Assembly: GCF_945859685.1 (NCBI RefSeq)
Contig: NC_079149.1
Location: 39,521,136 to 39,585,135, forward strand
Reading direction: 5' to 3'
Source of the DNA: Eupeodes corollae
Taxonomy: Eukaryota; Arthropoda; Insecta; Diptera; Syrphidae
Length of the DNA: 64,000 nt
Shown here: positions 43,901 to 47,292 of the stretch, one piece after another
Layout: each line of letters opens with the position of its first letter
Numbering within the stretch: the stretch's first letter is position 1
Made by a program: the position numbers and the translations under genes
The notes under the pieces: model-generated
The model's database searches: none
What the model was told of the DNA's origin: nothing
Seen by the model: only the letters and a program-made list of their open reading frames with translations

Positions 43901-45475
43901 AGACCGCGACTCAGGTGGCGCACCCAGGTGGGAGAGGACCTCAACCAACTTGGCGTGCGAAACTGGAGACAGCTAGCTAGGGACCGAGCTGGCTGGAGAC
44001 GCTTGTTGGTTGAGGCCCAGGTCCGCCCCGGACTGTAGCGCCACCTTAAGTAAGTAAGTAAGTTTTAAGTAATAATAAAAAAGGATAAAAGTGTTAAAGT
44101 TTAACTTAGAGTGTTCGTATGGGACACTAGCTTTCAGATTGAAGTTATAAAAATGAATTAGAAAACAATAGTGACTGTCATGGCAAAGGTCTTAGGGTTC
44201 AAACCCTACCTGTACTATTTTTATGGGTTCTGGCTTTTGCGAGGAATTGACAAACTGTCCAAGCTCTTAAAAGGGGTTTTAATACATAATAGGAATTAAA
44301 ACAAATATTTTCTTTTCACATGTATCTCCCCCTTAAGTTAATTTATAAAATTGAATGAGAATAATTCCTTAGTTTATATTTTCTAAGATCTCAGAAACGT
44401 CCCCATTCTCAGAAATATAAATGAAATTTCTCACACAGATTCATCACTTTTGCTGTTAGGAATCTAGGAACCAAATAGTTGGGATTCAAATTCTTAAGGC
44501 GAAAAAATAAACACAAAAATATTACCTTTAAAAAAAATATGTATAACTTTGTATAAATATGTATACCAAACCATTGAAATTTTTGAGAAATAAGTAAAAA
44601 TATCAACTCGTGCAATTTTAAAATTTTGTAATGTAATTTCATCAGTTTATGTAAACAAAATGTATTTTGCATTTTTGTATACATAATTTTAACCCAAACA
44701 ATTCATTGGAAGGACATCCGGCCCAAATGTGCCTGGTGCAAGTTAAAATGACAATAACTACTAACTTATGTTCACATAATATGATAAATTGTCAAGTTTA
44801 CATAATTATCATAATGATTGTGTTTTTTTTTCCATCACTGAGTACGAATGAGAACCAAATCAGAAAAATGTGTTTTCTGACGAATCTTTTTAACAAACCA
44901 CAGTACATGTTGCTAAAGGTTTAAAAAAAAGTCGATAGTTTTGCATCATTCCATGAGTGACTAGCAATTTTATTTCACTGAAAGCGGTGGTTTTGTACTT
45001 ATTTTATAAAACTTCCTCCTTCATTCTAGACTCTAAAGCTTCTATCAAAATAACTAACTTAATTCCACTATGATAACTTTACTTCATTAAAAAATAGAGT
45101 TCCTCTTGACAGCTAAGGGCACACATGCACCTGGCATGTTTTTCTAGTTAAAAAACAATCCTTATATCGTCTTCTAGCTTTTCTCTTTTCTCTATCCCTT
45201 GTTATTTATTCTATTTTATGTATGTGTAGAATATATTCCAACAACAACAACTACAAAAACCAAAAACATTGATACAAAAATATTCAATTTCTTTTCAATT
45301 CTATTATTTTTTTTCCATACAGGTAAAACCATCAGATACATCTATTCTGGAACTGATTCCTCAAGCAAAGGTACACGGCTCATTGCAATACAAGGTGAAA
45401 CAGTTGAACCAACTACCAACAGAGGAGCAATTGTTTATCTATGTGCACTCACCATTAACCCAAGAAGACATTGAG
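1780..45475 (+). CDS. Gp210: Nuclear pore membrane glycoprotein 210 (gp210/Nup210), 21 exons, 3' incomplete
   Basis: This is the large luminal, single-pass membrane nucleoporin of the nuclear envelope, built of repeated immunoglobulin-like domains that form the luminal ring of the pore. Coding exons: 1780-1940, 2035-2527, 2596-3053, 9016-9172, 9244-10614, 10682-10924, 10991-11268, 11341-11437, 11500-11632, 16472-16678, 16753-16863, 17118-17246, 17364-17566, 17805-18071, 24924-25049, 25638-25743, 32887-33002, 33099-33197, 33329-33565, 33703-33849, 45323-45475. They sum to 1764 codons with matching phases and no internal stop. Landmarks shared with vertebrate NUP210: the PRVLLP strand after the signal peptide, STTRELYLE-like TTTRELYLEEAP near residue 130, the VFPPLRLYPR Big-like domain near 1087, and RETSNMIAISLKD near 1441. 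The ATG at 1780 is the first in frame and has context gccATGG. Vertebrate NUP210 is about 1890 residues, so roughly 100 C-terminal residues, including the membrane helix, are missing here. Confidence 0.95.
2035..2527 (+). CDS. Gp210: gp210 exon 2
   Basis: Encodes residues 54-218. It completes the conserved KGCFKW and continues SSRQDLILITP, which is the KxGCYRWxSTRPEV region of NUP210. It also holds the VLRCDVILDVID and TTTRELYLEE strands that are strongly conserved in animals. Acceptor ttatag, donor gtagga, phase 0 end. Confidence 0.95.
2596..3053 (+). CDS. Gp210: gp210 exon 3
   Basis: Encodes residues 219-370 plus two bases of Asn371. VTVRIPYPEYSAVPINEV and the following LDPSDVHILAGDTVKFRI correspond to the second luminal Ig-like unit of NUP210. 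The donor gtaagt at 3054 leaves phase 2, which the T at 9016 completes as AAT. Confidence 0.95.
3054..3414. other. Intron 3 start, possible mariner tail remnant
   Basis: No exon seen. On the minus strand 3290-3410 reads SVPENIQPKMFELAMEK, which resembles the IPENM...VMENW tail of mariner transposases. It is too short to be sure. Confidence 0.25.
4180..5035 (-). pseudogene. Transib transposase, C-terminal half, frameshifted
   Basis: From high to low coordinate: RPI-type start (MIRFVKESKDITNEEMEYV), MVDGKLCNA cysteine strand, FGLSILHARIRFFEFLLHLW, DKMGLLVDIPKGAYGNTNDD, GNTSPRFF and a C-terminal GQLSEEAAEARKKHFRQY. The last block matches the GAWASEGNESGNKLFRRF region of RAG1, which carries the catalytic glutamate; here SEE follows GQL. 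At least two frame changes (about 4690-4800 and 4346-4660) break it. Confidence 0.8.
5036..5870 (-). pseudogene. Transib transposase, N-terminal part, heavily decayed
   Basis: The minus-strand reading gives pieces such as FPPEKIDELTKEKSFLYKNE and SNQGYEVPENS separated by stops. The nucleotide sequence at 5450-5560 and 5780-5930 is repeated at 21670-21780 and 21990-22150, which shows that both belong to the same Transib family. Confidence 0.65.
6429..7240. other. Unassigned intronic stretch
   Basis: The only ORF of note is a 68-codon minus-strand frame at 6856-7062 (MASGHPGLLEQFLVFLNWFG), which I do not recognise. The paired phrases at 6590-6600 and 6718-6728 (agctggaaacacc) suggest an old small duplication. 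Confidence 0.3.
7250..7425 (+). mobile_element. Jockey-like LINE reverse transcriptase scrap
   Basis: Nucleotides such as cttcttaatga, atggttcatctcat and gaacagtgga match the same order in the LINE at 22153-23513 (22290-22400), which reads LMVHLTEQWNKSLHRFGE. This copy has small deletions and no open frame. Confidence 0.6.
7430..8530 (-). mobile_element. LINE pol 3' part: RT thumb, RNase H, C-terminal domain (I/LOA-like)
   Basis: On the minus strand the longest open frame (8211-7696) has DESIHLYTDGSKTKEGVG then YSRLLNLSLSLCLPNHCSVF, the first strands and DGS aspartate of a retroelement RNase H. The helix glutamate and later motifs are partly deleted. Upstream (8500-8250) are thumb-like fragments; downstream (7690-7430) is the decayed C-terminal domain. 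Several stops and frameshifts make it inactive. Confidence 0.7.
8600..8890 (+). repeat. Tandem duplication (about 140 bp) of a collapsed Jockey-like LINE
   Basis: Unit 1 starts at 8600 and unit 2 at 8740. The first 33 bases are identical and each unit reads VPQGSVLS (RT motif) directly followed by sequence from the pol 3' end. Unit 2 keeps LDSRNTISLP and QPNIENVKC, which match RNTRTTRNLISLP and the HREC... tail of the LINE at 22153-23513. So each unit is an RT-to-tail internal deletion, later duplicated. Confidence 0.7.
9016..9172 (+). CDS. Gp210: gp210 exon 4
   Basis: Encodes residues 371-423 (NDNQKITLGPKYAVSSQL onward). It lies outside any long ATG-started ORF and was found by splice logic: acceptor tttttag, one base completing the split codon, 52 codons, donor gtaaat. 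The content matches the DNIRIET...HRIRALKRG region of NUP210. Confidence 0.9.
9244..10614 (+). CDS. Gp210: gp210 exon 5, the largest exon
   Basis: Encodes residues 424-880 (457 codons) starting LTAKAELQIFKELLLAPS. It covers several Ig-like luminal repeats, including RATGGDGSYIWTSQHPSL (NUP210 RAHGGSGNFSWSSSS), the YFLPPVKLEIV strand and the LPIGSSRNLLYANGPQ repeat. The 3' junction uses a weak donor (AAG|gtttca); the frame would otherwise stop at 10621-10623. Confidence 0.94.
10682..10924 (+). CDS. Gp210: gp210 exon 6
   Basis: Encodes residues 881-961 (AKSEKLTTPIIENEIKF onward), 81 codons, phase 0 at both ends. GSGHYDFQVSENGVI matches GSGYFFLNTSTADVV of the vertebrate protein. Donor gtaagt. 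Confidence 0.93.
10991..11268 (+). CDS. Gp210: gp210 exon 7
   Basis: Encodes residues 962-1053 plus two bases of Arg1054. VRIELTDLCLMTEPAHLSVS followed by IGSIKVEVPDRVERTKSI corresponds to the TIMIHDLCLVFPAPA...VDKVEIGKT region of NUP210. Acceptor gttttag, donor gtaaaa. Confidence 0.93.
11341..11437 (+). CDS. Gp210: gp210 exon 8
   Basis: A short exon encoding residues 1054-1086 (YTVTGSSLGESKIVFN, ending SSIPVNIQ). It matches YTITFLIRGVAIGQTSL...APQQIEV of NUP210. Acceptor ctaaag, donor gtgagt. Confidence 0.92.
11500..11632 (+). CDS. Gp210: gp210 exon 9, start of Big-like domain
   Basis: Encodes residues 1087-1130 plus one base. VFPPLRLYPRNSTLVIGSS and YYLGGPQPDVNIVYSVHD align closely with VFPPFRLMPRKVTLLIGAT...SEGGPQPQSNILFSISN, the bacterial-Ig-like (BID_2) region of NUP210. 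Donor gtaagt opens a 4.8-kb intron. Confidence 0.94.
11740..12600 (+). mobile_element. LINE reverse transcriptase C-terminal half, pseudogene
   Basis: Starting from a degenerate catalytic box (DDILLLSHSI, about 11812) it continues through the thumb and tail. The best frames are NNSIILRTKLRLFRTNVESV, LQTFVNRCLRNILRIF and, after frameshifts, RKGNDCIAG and TWRRTVEAEAKSAG. This LYG.ETW...LQTFINRCLR..L tail is typical of endonuclease-type insect LINEs; I cannot fix the clade. It sits in gp210 intron 9. Confidence 0.75.
12601..13080. other. Unassigned intronic stretch
   Basis: AT-rich, no coding match or repeat recognised. Confidence 0.3.
13090..13200 (+). pseudogene. mariner/Tc1 transposase scrap (first catalytic block)
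   Basis: Reads WEKIIFSDEVNFRLDASR, the SDE.xF block that holds the first catalytic aspartate of Tc1/mariner transposases. Nothing else of the element is clear. Confidence 0.5.
13201..14033. other. Intron 9 stretch around the mariner fragment
   Basis: Outside 13500-13700 I see no coding match. The minus-strand frame at 13700-13835 is low-complexity lysine-rich and probably not protein. Confidence 0.3.
13500..13700 (-). pseudogene. rosa-like mariner transposase fragment
   Basis: The minus strand gives MWFEHDEATSQAEYVALLN and then WPRRSCNLTPLHFFLW, the second and third catalytic blocks of DD41D mariners (WFQQDGATCH and WPPRSCDLTPLDFFLW). The third aspartate is replaced by histidine (PLHFF), so this copy is dead. 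Confidence 0.75.
14034..15256 (-). mobile_element. DD34D mariner, full length but inactive
   Basis: Ends are CGAGGGTTGCTACTTATATTT at the left and its near-perfect inverse (CGAGGGTTTCTACTTATATTT) at the right, flanked by TA at 14032-14033 and 15257-15258. The minus-strand transposase shows IPHNLTNAQKKACVDWCKEM, VYNIYTGDESWIYEY, WVLQDEPNPTKVVRGRS, DNSSSHTSA and YSPDLAQNDFFLF. There are 34 residues between the second and third catalytic aspartates. Frameshifts near 14400 and 14510 and an early one near 14850 inactivate it. It resembles the vertumnana-type mariners of insects. Confidence 0.9.
15530..16191 (+). mobile_element. Tc1-like element, 5' truncated, transposase pseudogene
   Basis: Frames read FKSSGDIKEELDLPICERTV, PLFTRRHRQNRIKFVKDHLN, KILRSDETKVNSRRPKN, VKHGSGNIMVWGCFSWYGVG and YAEYEMPLMWKFMQGNDPYN. 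These are the helix-turn-helix, first catalytic block (SDETK) and second block (NDP) of Tc1 transposases. The DLNPIE block is lost. The right end is TTTTGTCCATCACTG at 16177-16191 followed by TA; the matching left repeat is absent. Confidence 0.85.
16192..16471. other. End of intron 9
   Basis: No feature recognised apart from the acceptor of exon 10. Confidence 0.3.
16472..16678 (+). CDS. Gp210: gp210 exon 10
   Basis: Encodes residues 1131-1199 plus one base. It finishes the Big-like domain (MESALVIARKLGHTKITG) and enters LNIQIKTPLVRIKSGAVMPA, the counterpart of [20 protein letters not shown]. Acceptor aaatag, donor gtgagt. Confidence 0.94.
16753..16863 (+). CDS. Gp210: gp210 exon 11
   Basis: Encodes residues 1200-1236 plus one base: GLNDLSPMVLGTLENMRVIW followed by SSNQPDVIDI. 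The WSSNQPDVIDI strand matches HWSVTKRDVLDL of NUP210. Donor gtaagt. Confidence 0.92.
17118..17246 (+). CDS. Gp210: gp210 exon 12
   Basis: Encodes residues 1237-1279 plus one base. VRIKALNPGKAKVQATVILP aligns with [20 protein letters not shown]. Acceptor acatag, donor gtaagt. Confidence 0.92.
17364..17566 (+). CDS. Gp210: gp210 exon 13
   Basis: Encodes residues 1280-1347: VFKMLELDSPKR, ILIAPRSTIQLKANLDD, then IVRVSSDGIVRSGDTLG. It matches VFEKLQLLNPE...ILMSPNSYIKLQTNRDG and VDEKGFLASGSMIG. Donor gtatgt, phase 0. Confidence 0.94.
17805..18071 (+). CDS. Gp210: gp210 exon 14
   Basis: Encodes residues 1348-1436: ARTYEQTLPIGIEVKNVQYI, IPRGMNFVLKVSLHDNLGNE and IGNNLTVA. It corresponds to [20 protein letters not shown]. 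The acceptor follows a long pyrimidine tract at about 17750-17803 that also gives spurious ORFs. Donor gtaagt opens a 6.9-kb intron. Confidence 0.94.
18072..18735. other. Intron 14 start, AT-rich
   Basis: No coding match on either strand. Confidence 0.3.
18740..20340 (-). mobile_element. CR1/Jockey-group LINE: ORF1 end and endonuclease, pseudogene
   Basis: On the minus strand an ORF1-like region (20332-19850) ends with FKPKVIYVSHLDPVTTPDDI. The endonuclease follows: LTALFYQNVRGLRSKTADIF (19640-19580), VFVLTETWL, LLLGDFNLPHIDW (19260-19220) and NGILDLVFF (19100). The QNVRGL, TETWL and GDFN motifs are those of apurinic-type endonucleases of LINEs. Stops and frameshifts separate the blocks. The RT is missing: sequence after about 18740 is unrelated. 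Confidence 0.8.
20520..20900 (-). pseudogene. Possible mariner transposase C-terminal remnant
   Basis: The minus strand reads VNWPLRSYDLTFIFFFLGEI, similar to VNWPPRSCDLTPLDFFLWG of DD41D mariners, then PPKIYEKYLQ. The rest of the 105-codon frame is not recognised. It may be a chimera with an unrelated sequence. Confidence 0.4.
21115..21640 (+). pseudogene. LINE RNase H fragment
   Basis: Reads WKLTFTDGSKISETTTFAIT, LTAKASAIFTAIQEAIKEG, VICTNGLSTFKAVINTNN and NNIRSLLVNSNAHKI. These are the RNase H strands with the first aspartate (TDGS). The catalytic glutamate of the AEA.AI helix is replaced by lysine (AKASAI) and the TDSLS aspartate by asparagine (TNGLS), so the domain is inactive. It lies between two parts of Transib copy 2. 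Confidence 0.75.
22153..23513 (+). mobile_element. Jockey-like LINE, 5' truncated, inserted in Transib copy 2
   Basis: Flanked by a 7-bp direct repeat AGAGGCA (22146-22152 and 23514-23520), with an A-rich 3' end. RT blocks: YLEERKLLNERQCCF, IIALDISKAFDRVWH, LLSKMRAFAIDESLLRWITF, LFLIFINDLMSATSNPLNCF and SLNSDLDSIVQWGIKNRVEF. The FADDST catalytic box reads FADSTL, so one catalytic aspartate is lost. The pol tail (RRNTRTTRNLISLP, RMWPALANSVFPFH-like) follows with frameshifts. Confidence 0.85.
23631..24923. other. Intron 14, 3' third
   Basis: No gene recognised. A palindrome GTGCAATATTGCAC lies at about 24265-24278. Short + strand ORFs at 24272 and 24618 have no family resemblance. Confidence 0.3.
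24924..25049 (+). CDS. Gp210: gp210 exon 15
   Basis: Encodes residues 1437-1478: INLPRETSNMIAISLKD, then YIKLSVLESGNIFPTK. It corresponds to the [20 protein letters not shown] strand of NUP210. Acceptor ccgtag, donor gtaacc, 42 codons, phase 0. Confidence 0.88.
25050..25637. repeat. Intron 15 with simple repeats
   Basis: 25200-25235 is a CATA/TATG microsatellite. 25515-25600 is a run of GTT/GCT/GGT triplets resembling an opa-type repeat, ending about 40 bp before exon 16. Non-coding in the gp210 frame. Confidence 0.6.
25638..25743 (+). CDS. Gp210: gp210 exon 16
   Basis: Encodes residues 1479-1513 plus one base: TIFSVGDIICFDSPL followed by WSSSDERIVSIDRNTG. It matches MVVGDVLCLATVL and WSSSANSILHIDPKTG of NUP210. 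Donor gtaagt opens a 7.1-kb intron. Confidence 0.94.
25744..26300. other. Intron 16 start, AT-rich
   Basis: No coding match. Confidence 0.3.
26540..27570 (-). mobile_element. rosa-like mariner fragment, split by a MITE
   Basis: The minus strand reads VYFAFDLHLQPYKVHLTQQL, QPADHSQRGGYVEWVLEQQA, VNKQNVRIWGFDNLKVIEE and RPSIHSQKSH, the central blocks of DD41D mariners, with the first catalytic block damaged. The N-terminal part lies at 26815-27069 and resumes at 27493-27565 after a 421-bp insertion. The paralogous fragment at 820-1175 aligns across the junction without the insertion. Confidence 0.8.
27072..27492. mobile_element. MITE with CTGCTGGAACACAATG ends and TTA target duplication
   Basis: Left end CTGCTGGAACACAATG at 27072; the inverse ends at 27492. 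Both ends share an inner block CGGAGTCGTAACTG. TTA flanks both sides (27069-27071, 27493-27495). No transposase frame is inside; minus-strand ORFs at 27029-27547 are shadows. A 3-bp TTA duplication is the PIF/Harbinger hallmark, but the termini are not the usual GG start, so the superfamily is inferred. Confidence 0.85.
27571..29590. other. Intron 16 middle, unassigned AT-rich DNA
   Basis: A short CATA/TATG microsatellite lies at 28062-28090. No ORF with family resemblance. Confidence 0.35.
29596..31520 (+). mobile_element. LOA/I-type LINE: RT, RNase H and C-terminal zinc domain, pseudogene
   Basis: The RT frame (29606-30154) reads TLLDIEGAFNNVKNEAVKQA, TISRGTPQGGVL and VRIIAYADDLALLATGKF, with both catalytic aspartates (YADD) intact. 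A small in-frame deletion follows GGVL, and a stop ends the frame at 30152. RNase H follows with SIAIYSDGFKIDTGVGTGFY, FYIDSQAAIKAI and FWVPGHSDILGNEKADNLAR. The C-terminal domain has SSDDLCRGCGDEEVHED (CxxC) before a frameshift. Several nonsense and frameshift changes make it inactive. Confidence 0.88.
31521..32886. other. Intron 16 end with simple repeats
   Basis: 32390-32440 is AGC/CAG-rich. 32480-32550 is CA-rich. No coding match. Confidence 0.4.
32887..33002 (+). CDS. Gp210: gp210 exon 17
   Basis: Encodes residues 1514-1552: GVGKVLGNRFKLGEKVVVTN and LKYDVEVRDADK. It matches GVAVARAVGSVTVYYEVAG. Acceptor gctcag, donor gtaaga. Confidence 0.9.
33099..33197 (+). CDS. Gp210: gp210 exon 18
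   Basis: Encodes residues 1553-1585: IEFFKSYDIFSGTSYRGHLI to VDKFANL, 33 codons, phase 0. It corresponds to the linker ahead of the C-terminal luminal domains (SFQEATASKVIVAV). Donor gtaagt. Confidence 0.88.
33329..33565 (+). CDS. Gp210: gp210 exon 19
   Basis: Encodes residues 1586-1664. FFTCHLTSKQQQLGALLLDH and PYFDAELGTYACQIDL match LISCQSQFKPAVFDF and PQFDTALGQYFCSITM, including the paired cysteines. Donor gtaagt. Confidence 0.95.
33703..33849 (+). CDS. Gp210: gp210 exon 20
   Basis: Encodes residues 1665-1713: ARLPNGLTDVITLKFVPGIR, then IIITGLDKVLQKIE. It matches PFSPGLFADQAEILLS and IRVFGAPEVLENLEV. Donor gtaaga opens an 11.5-kb intron. Confidence 0.95.
33850..36940. other. Intron 20, first 3 kb, low-complexity DNA
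   Basis: 34245-34290 is an ACG/GAC triplet run and 35575-35600 a (GTT)n run. ORFs here (for example 35543-35731 and 35857-36084) track low-complexity sequence and resemble no family. No gene seen. Confidence 0.4.
37478..38233. mobile_element. Non-autonomous DNA element with ACGATAATCGT-type subterminal repeats
   Basis: Ends: GGGGGGTCATTCCGT at the left and the inverse of GGGTAGTCATTCCGT at the right. Just inside both ends lie many palindromic words (ACGATAATCGT, CGATATCG, ACGATTATCGT). It interrupts the Transib reading frame: codons K-Y-I-Q end at its right side and D-T-F-R start at its left. From that junction the duplicated host bases are CTG (possibly CCTG). It has no transposase-like ORF. 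The superfamily is unknown; a 3-bp CTG duplication would suit Harbinger. Confidence 0.8.
39263..39334. repeat. 21-bp tandem repeat inside the Transib ORF
   Basis: Unit gaagttgaaggtcgccccgca occurs three times plus a 9-base partial. On the minus strand it encodes a repeated LLRGDLQ heptapeptide. It keeps the frame, and copies differ by one base. Confidence 0.9.
40290..40571 (-). pseudogene. Possible mariner N-terminal fragment
   Basis: Starts MASYTIEQHAQMTGG and has QSTLQRLKAKFEKTV, resembling the start MERYTIEQPVF and VKRLIEKFMET of the mariner at 45980-47292. The remainder is not recognised. Confidence 0.35.
40572..41019. other. Unassigned intronic stretch
   Basis: Contains two near-identical words aaaatggc(c/t)gcc at about 40626 and 40713, and a run of ten C at 40967-40977. 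No coding match. Confidence 0.3.
41020..41405 (+). mobile_element. LINE pol C-terminal tail (Jockey-like)
   Basis: Reads FRVFEQQCLRRCTGLYQTAE, INRIDNFVIKLVRGQIARAV, FGAFYPNGKYFQSARLSGFI and DRCGLIKDRLAAPLIYHEPR. This is the thumb-to-C-terminus segment of a class of insect LINEs. The 133-codon frame is open, but everything upstream is missing. Its 3' flank (41406-41688 and 44063 onward) seems to be the target of the next LINE. Confidence 0.75.
41689..44062 (+). mobile_element. RTE-like LINE, 5' truncated, nearly open RT ORF
   Basis: Flanked by a perfect 13-bp direct repeat TTTTAAGTAATAA (41676-41688 and 44063-44075) and ending in a TAAG microsatellite tail. A single frame runs from 41690 to 44038 with one internal TAA at 42545-42547. 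Blocks: endonuclease end (NIHKGTWKSPDQSTVNQIDH, SDHYLVVAK), linker, RT (KSNKAAGADSITAELFK, NYRGISLLNIAYKILSAVL, QCGFRPGKSTIDQIF, LFIDFKAAYDSIYR, GFRQGDALSCDFFNIVLE, LGYADDIDIIG) and tail (FGPVRIDGEWRRRYNDEL, RLRWLGHVERMD). The YADD box is intact. Clade assignment is by resemblance to BovB/RTE-group pol and is tentative. Confidence 0.9.
44160..44290 (+). repeat. tRNA-derived SINE remnant (second copy)
   Basis: Contains GTCTTAGGGTTCAAACCC, with a perfect B box (GGTTCAAACCC, 44196-44206), followed by CTACCTGTACTATTTTTATG and TTGCGAGGAATTGACAA (44237-44253). The last 17 bases and the B-box order match the SINE at 60926-61243. The A box is degenerate. Confidence 0.6.
44291..45322. other. End of intron 20, AT-rich
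   Basis: No coding match; ORFs at 44409-44924 are AT-driven. Confidence 0.3.
45323..45475 (+). CDS. Gp210: gp210 exon 21, last exon found
   Basis: Encodes residues 1714-1764: VKPSDTSILELIPQAKVH, LQYKVKQLNQLPTEEQLFIY and VHSPLTQEDIE. It matches [20 protein letters not shown] and LTFSSPVTNQAI. Donor gtgagt, phase 0. The next exon should start with a strand like IPVTVAFV and carry the membrane helix; none was recognised before 64000. Confidence 0.92.
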
Positions 45476-45879
45476 GTGAGTACAACTTATTTCATCATGA
45501 ATGTAATGGATATACGTAAGCGTATGGTCCTCGAATATATGTATATATACACTCCAAGTCATGAAGATAAATCTAGCGTTATACAAACATAAGTAAGATT
45601 TCCGAAGAAAGAGTGTGAAGTGGAAGAAAATAGAGTATGAACAACAAAATAGAAAGCTTACCAGTTTTAAAAGGCCAAGTTTAAGAGCCCAAGAACTTAC
45701 TTAGATGTTCAGACCTTTGAAGTCCGTAGGTGATCCCTAGCAGGACATATGACCGCAACTTCTCCTACGTTCCATATGTGTGGTGATTCATTACCTGCCC
45801 TGAATGCACTTATTACCTTTTCGAAACACGTGTCCAATCCATTGCTACTTGCGCCTTCATATAATAGTGTCTACGGTCA

Positions 45880-45979
45880 ACACACTAACAGATGGAAAAG
45901 CGGCAGGTGCAGACAGGATACCAGCGGAATTATACAGATATGGCACTGACGAACTGATAAAGAACCTGGCAAACATGTA
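45880..45979 (+). pseudogene. LINE RT fragment upstream of a mariner insertion
   Basis: Reads LTDGKAAGADRIPAELYRYG then DELIKNLANM, the finger region of a LINE RT. The frame resumes after the mariner at 47295 as YNQIFETGIIPQQFKDA, so the two parts are one element. Confidence 0.85.
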
Positions 45980-47292
45980 AAGGGTGTCACAAAATTAACG
46001 CAAGATTTGAATTAAATAGAAAACGCCGTTTTTAGTCTTTTGATAGTTATATTTTTATTGACTCGTAAAGTACATAGGATAGGGTTATGTATGGAATAAC
46101 ACATCGGACAAATGGCCTCCACGGCTTTGCATGCACATGCGCACACTTTTGTTGAAATTTTCCATGACCATTCTGCATAAATGTGGCTGAATTTTGTTGA
46201 TGCAGCGTTGAATCTCCTCCTTTAAAGCACGGGTGGTTGTGGGCTTGTTGACATAGACTTGTCAAACTTGTCAAAGACTTTCAAATAACCCCATAAAAAG
46301 AAGTCTAATGGTGTTAAATCACACGATCTAGGAGGCCAATTTTGTTCACCGAAACGAGAGAGTACACGACCTGGAAATGTCTCATGCAGTAATTGAATTG
46401 TTTCACGGGCTGTATGACATGTGGCACCGTCTTGTTGAAACCACATATTGGACACATCAATATCATCCAATTTTGGCAGAAAGAACTGTGTAAGTGTGTA
46501 ATCATGTCGCGATATCGAGCACCAGTAACAGTCACTGCTTGACCAGCATCATTTTCAAAAAAATATGGCCCAATTATGCCTCCAGCCCAAAATCCACACC
46601 ATACAGTCACGCGTTGTGGATGCATTTGTTTTTCGACAATCACATGTGGGTTCTCCGAACCCCAAATGCGGCAATTTTGGCGATTGACAAAGCCATCAAG
46701 ATGAAAATGTGCTTCATCGCTTAGGATGATTTTGCTCGAAAAATCAGGGTCCATTTGTTGATGTTCAATAATCCATTCAACGAACTCTCTTCTCTGTCCA
46801 TGGTCATTAGGCTTCAATTGTTGTGTTAATTGAATTTTGTAAGCATGAAGACAGATCTTTGATGAGTATACGCTGTAGAGAGGTTCTTGAAATTTGCAAT
46901 TCTTGTCCACGACGTCGAATTGAGGTTCCTGGATTGTCAGCAACACTCTCACGCACTGCTTCGACATTCACATTTGAACGGCTTGTTTTTGGACGTTCAG
47001 TGTGTTTGGCGTCTCCAACGAATCCAGTCTCCATGAATTTTTCAATTAATCTCTTCACAGTTGACGAAGTTAAAACACTATTCCGGCCATATTTTGTATG
47101 AAATTTTCGAACTGCAGCCGCCAAGCTTTCACTATTTTTGAAATATTCTTTAATAATGAAGACAGGTTGTTCTATCGTGTAGCGCTCCATTTTTAATAAC
47201 CCTATACTGTTAGCTGTCAAATTGCTTTTTTTCACACTTCACTGCACAAATGGCGGCAAATTCAAATCTTGCGTTTATTTTGGGACACCCTT
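45980..47292 (-). mobile_element. DD41D mariner, full length, inserted in a LINE, inactive
   Basis: Ends: AAGGGTGTCACAAAATTAAC at the left; the inverse of AAGGGTGTCCCAAAATAAAC at the right; both continue with CGCAAG. TA flanks at 45978-45979 and 47293-47294. The minus-strand transposase: MERYTIEQPVFIIKEYFKN, SIRRRGQELQISRTSLQRIL, AYKIQLTQQLKPNDHGQRRE, KIILSDEAHFHLDGFVNRQN, MWFQQDGATCHTARE and WPPRSCDLTPLDFFLWGY. There are 41 residues between the second and third aspartates. Frameshifts near 46850, 46500 and 46260 break it. Confidence 0.92.
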
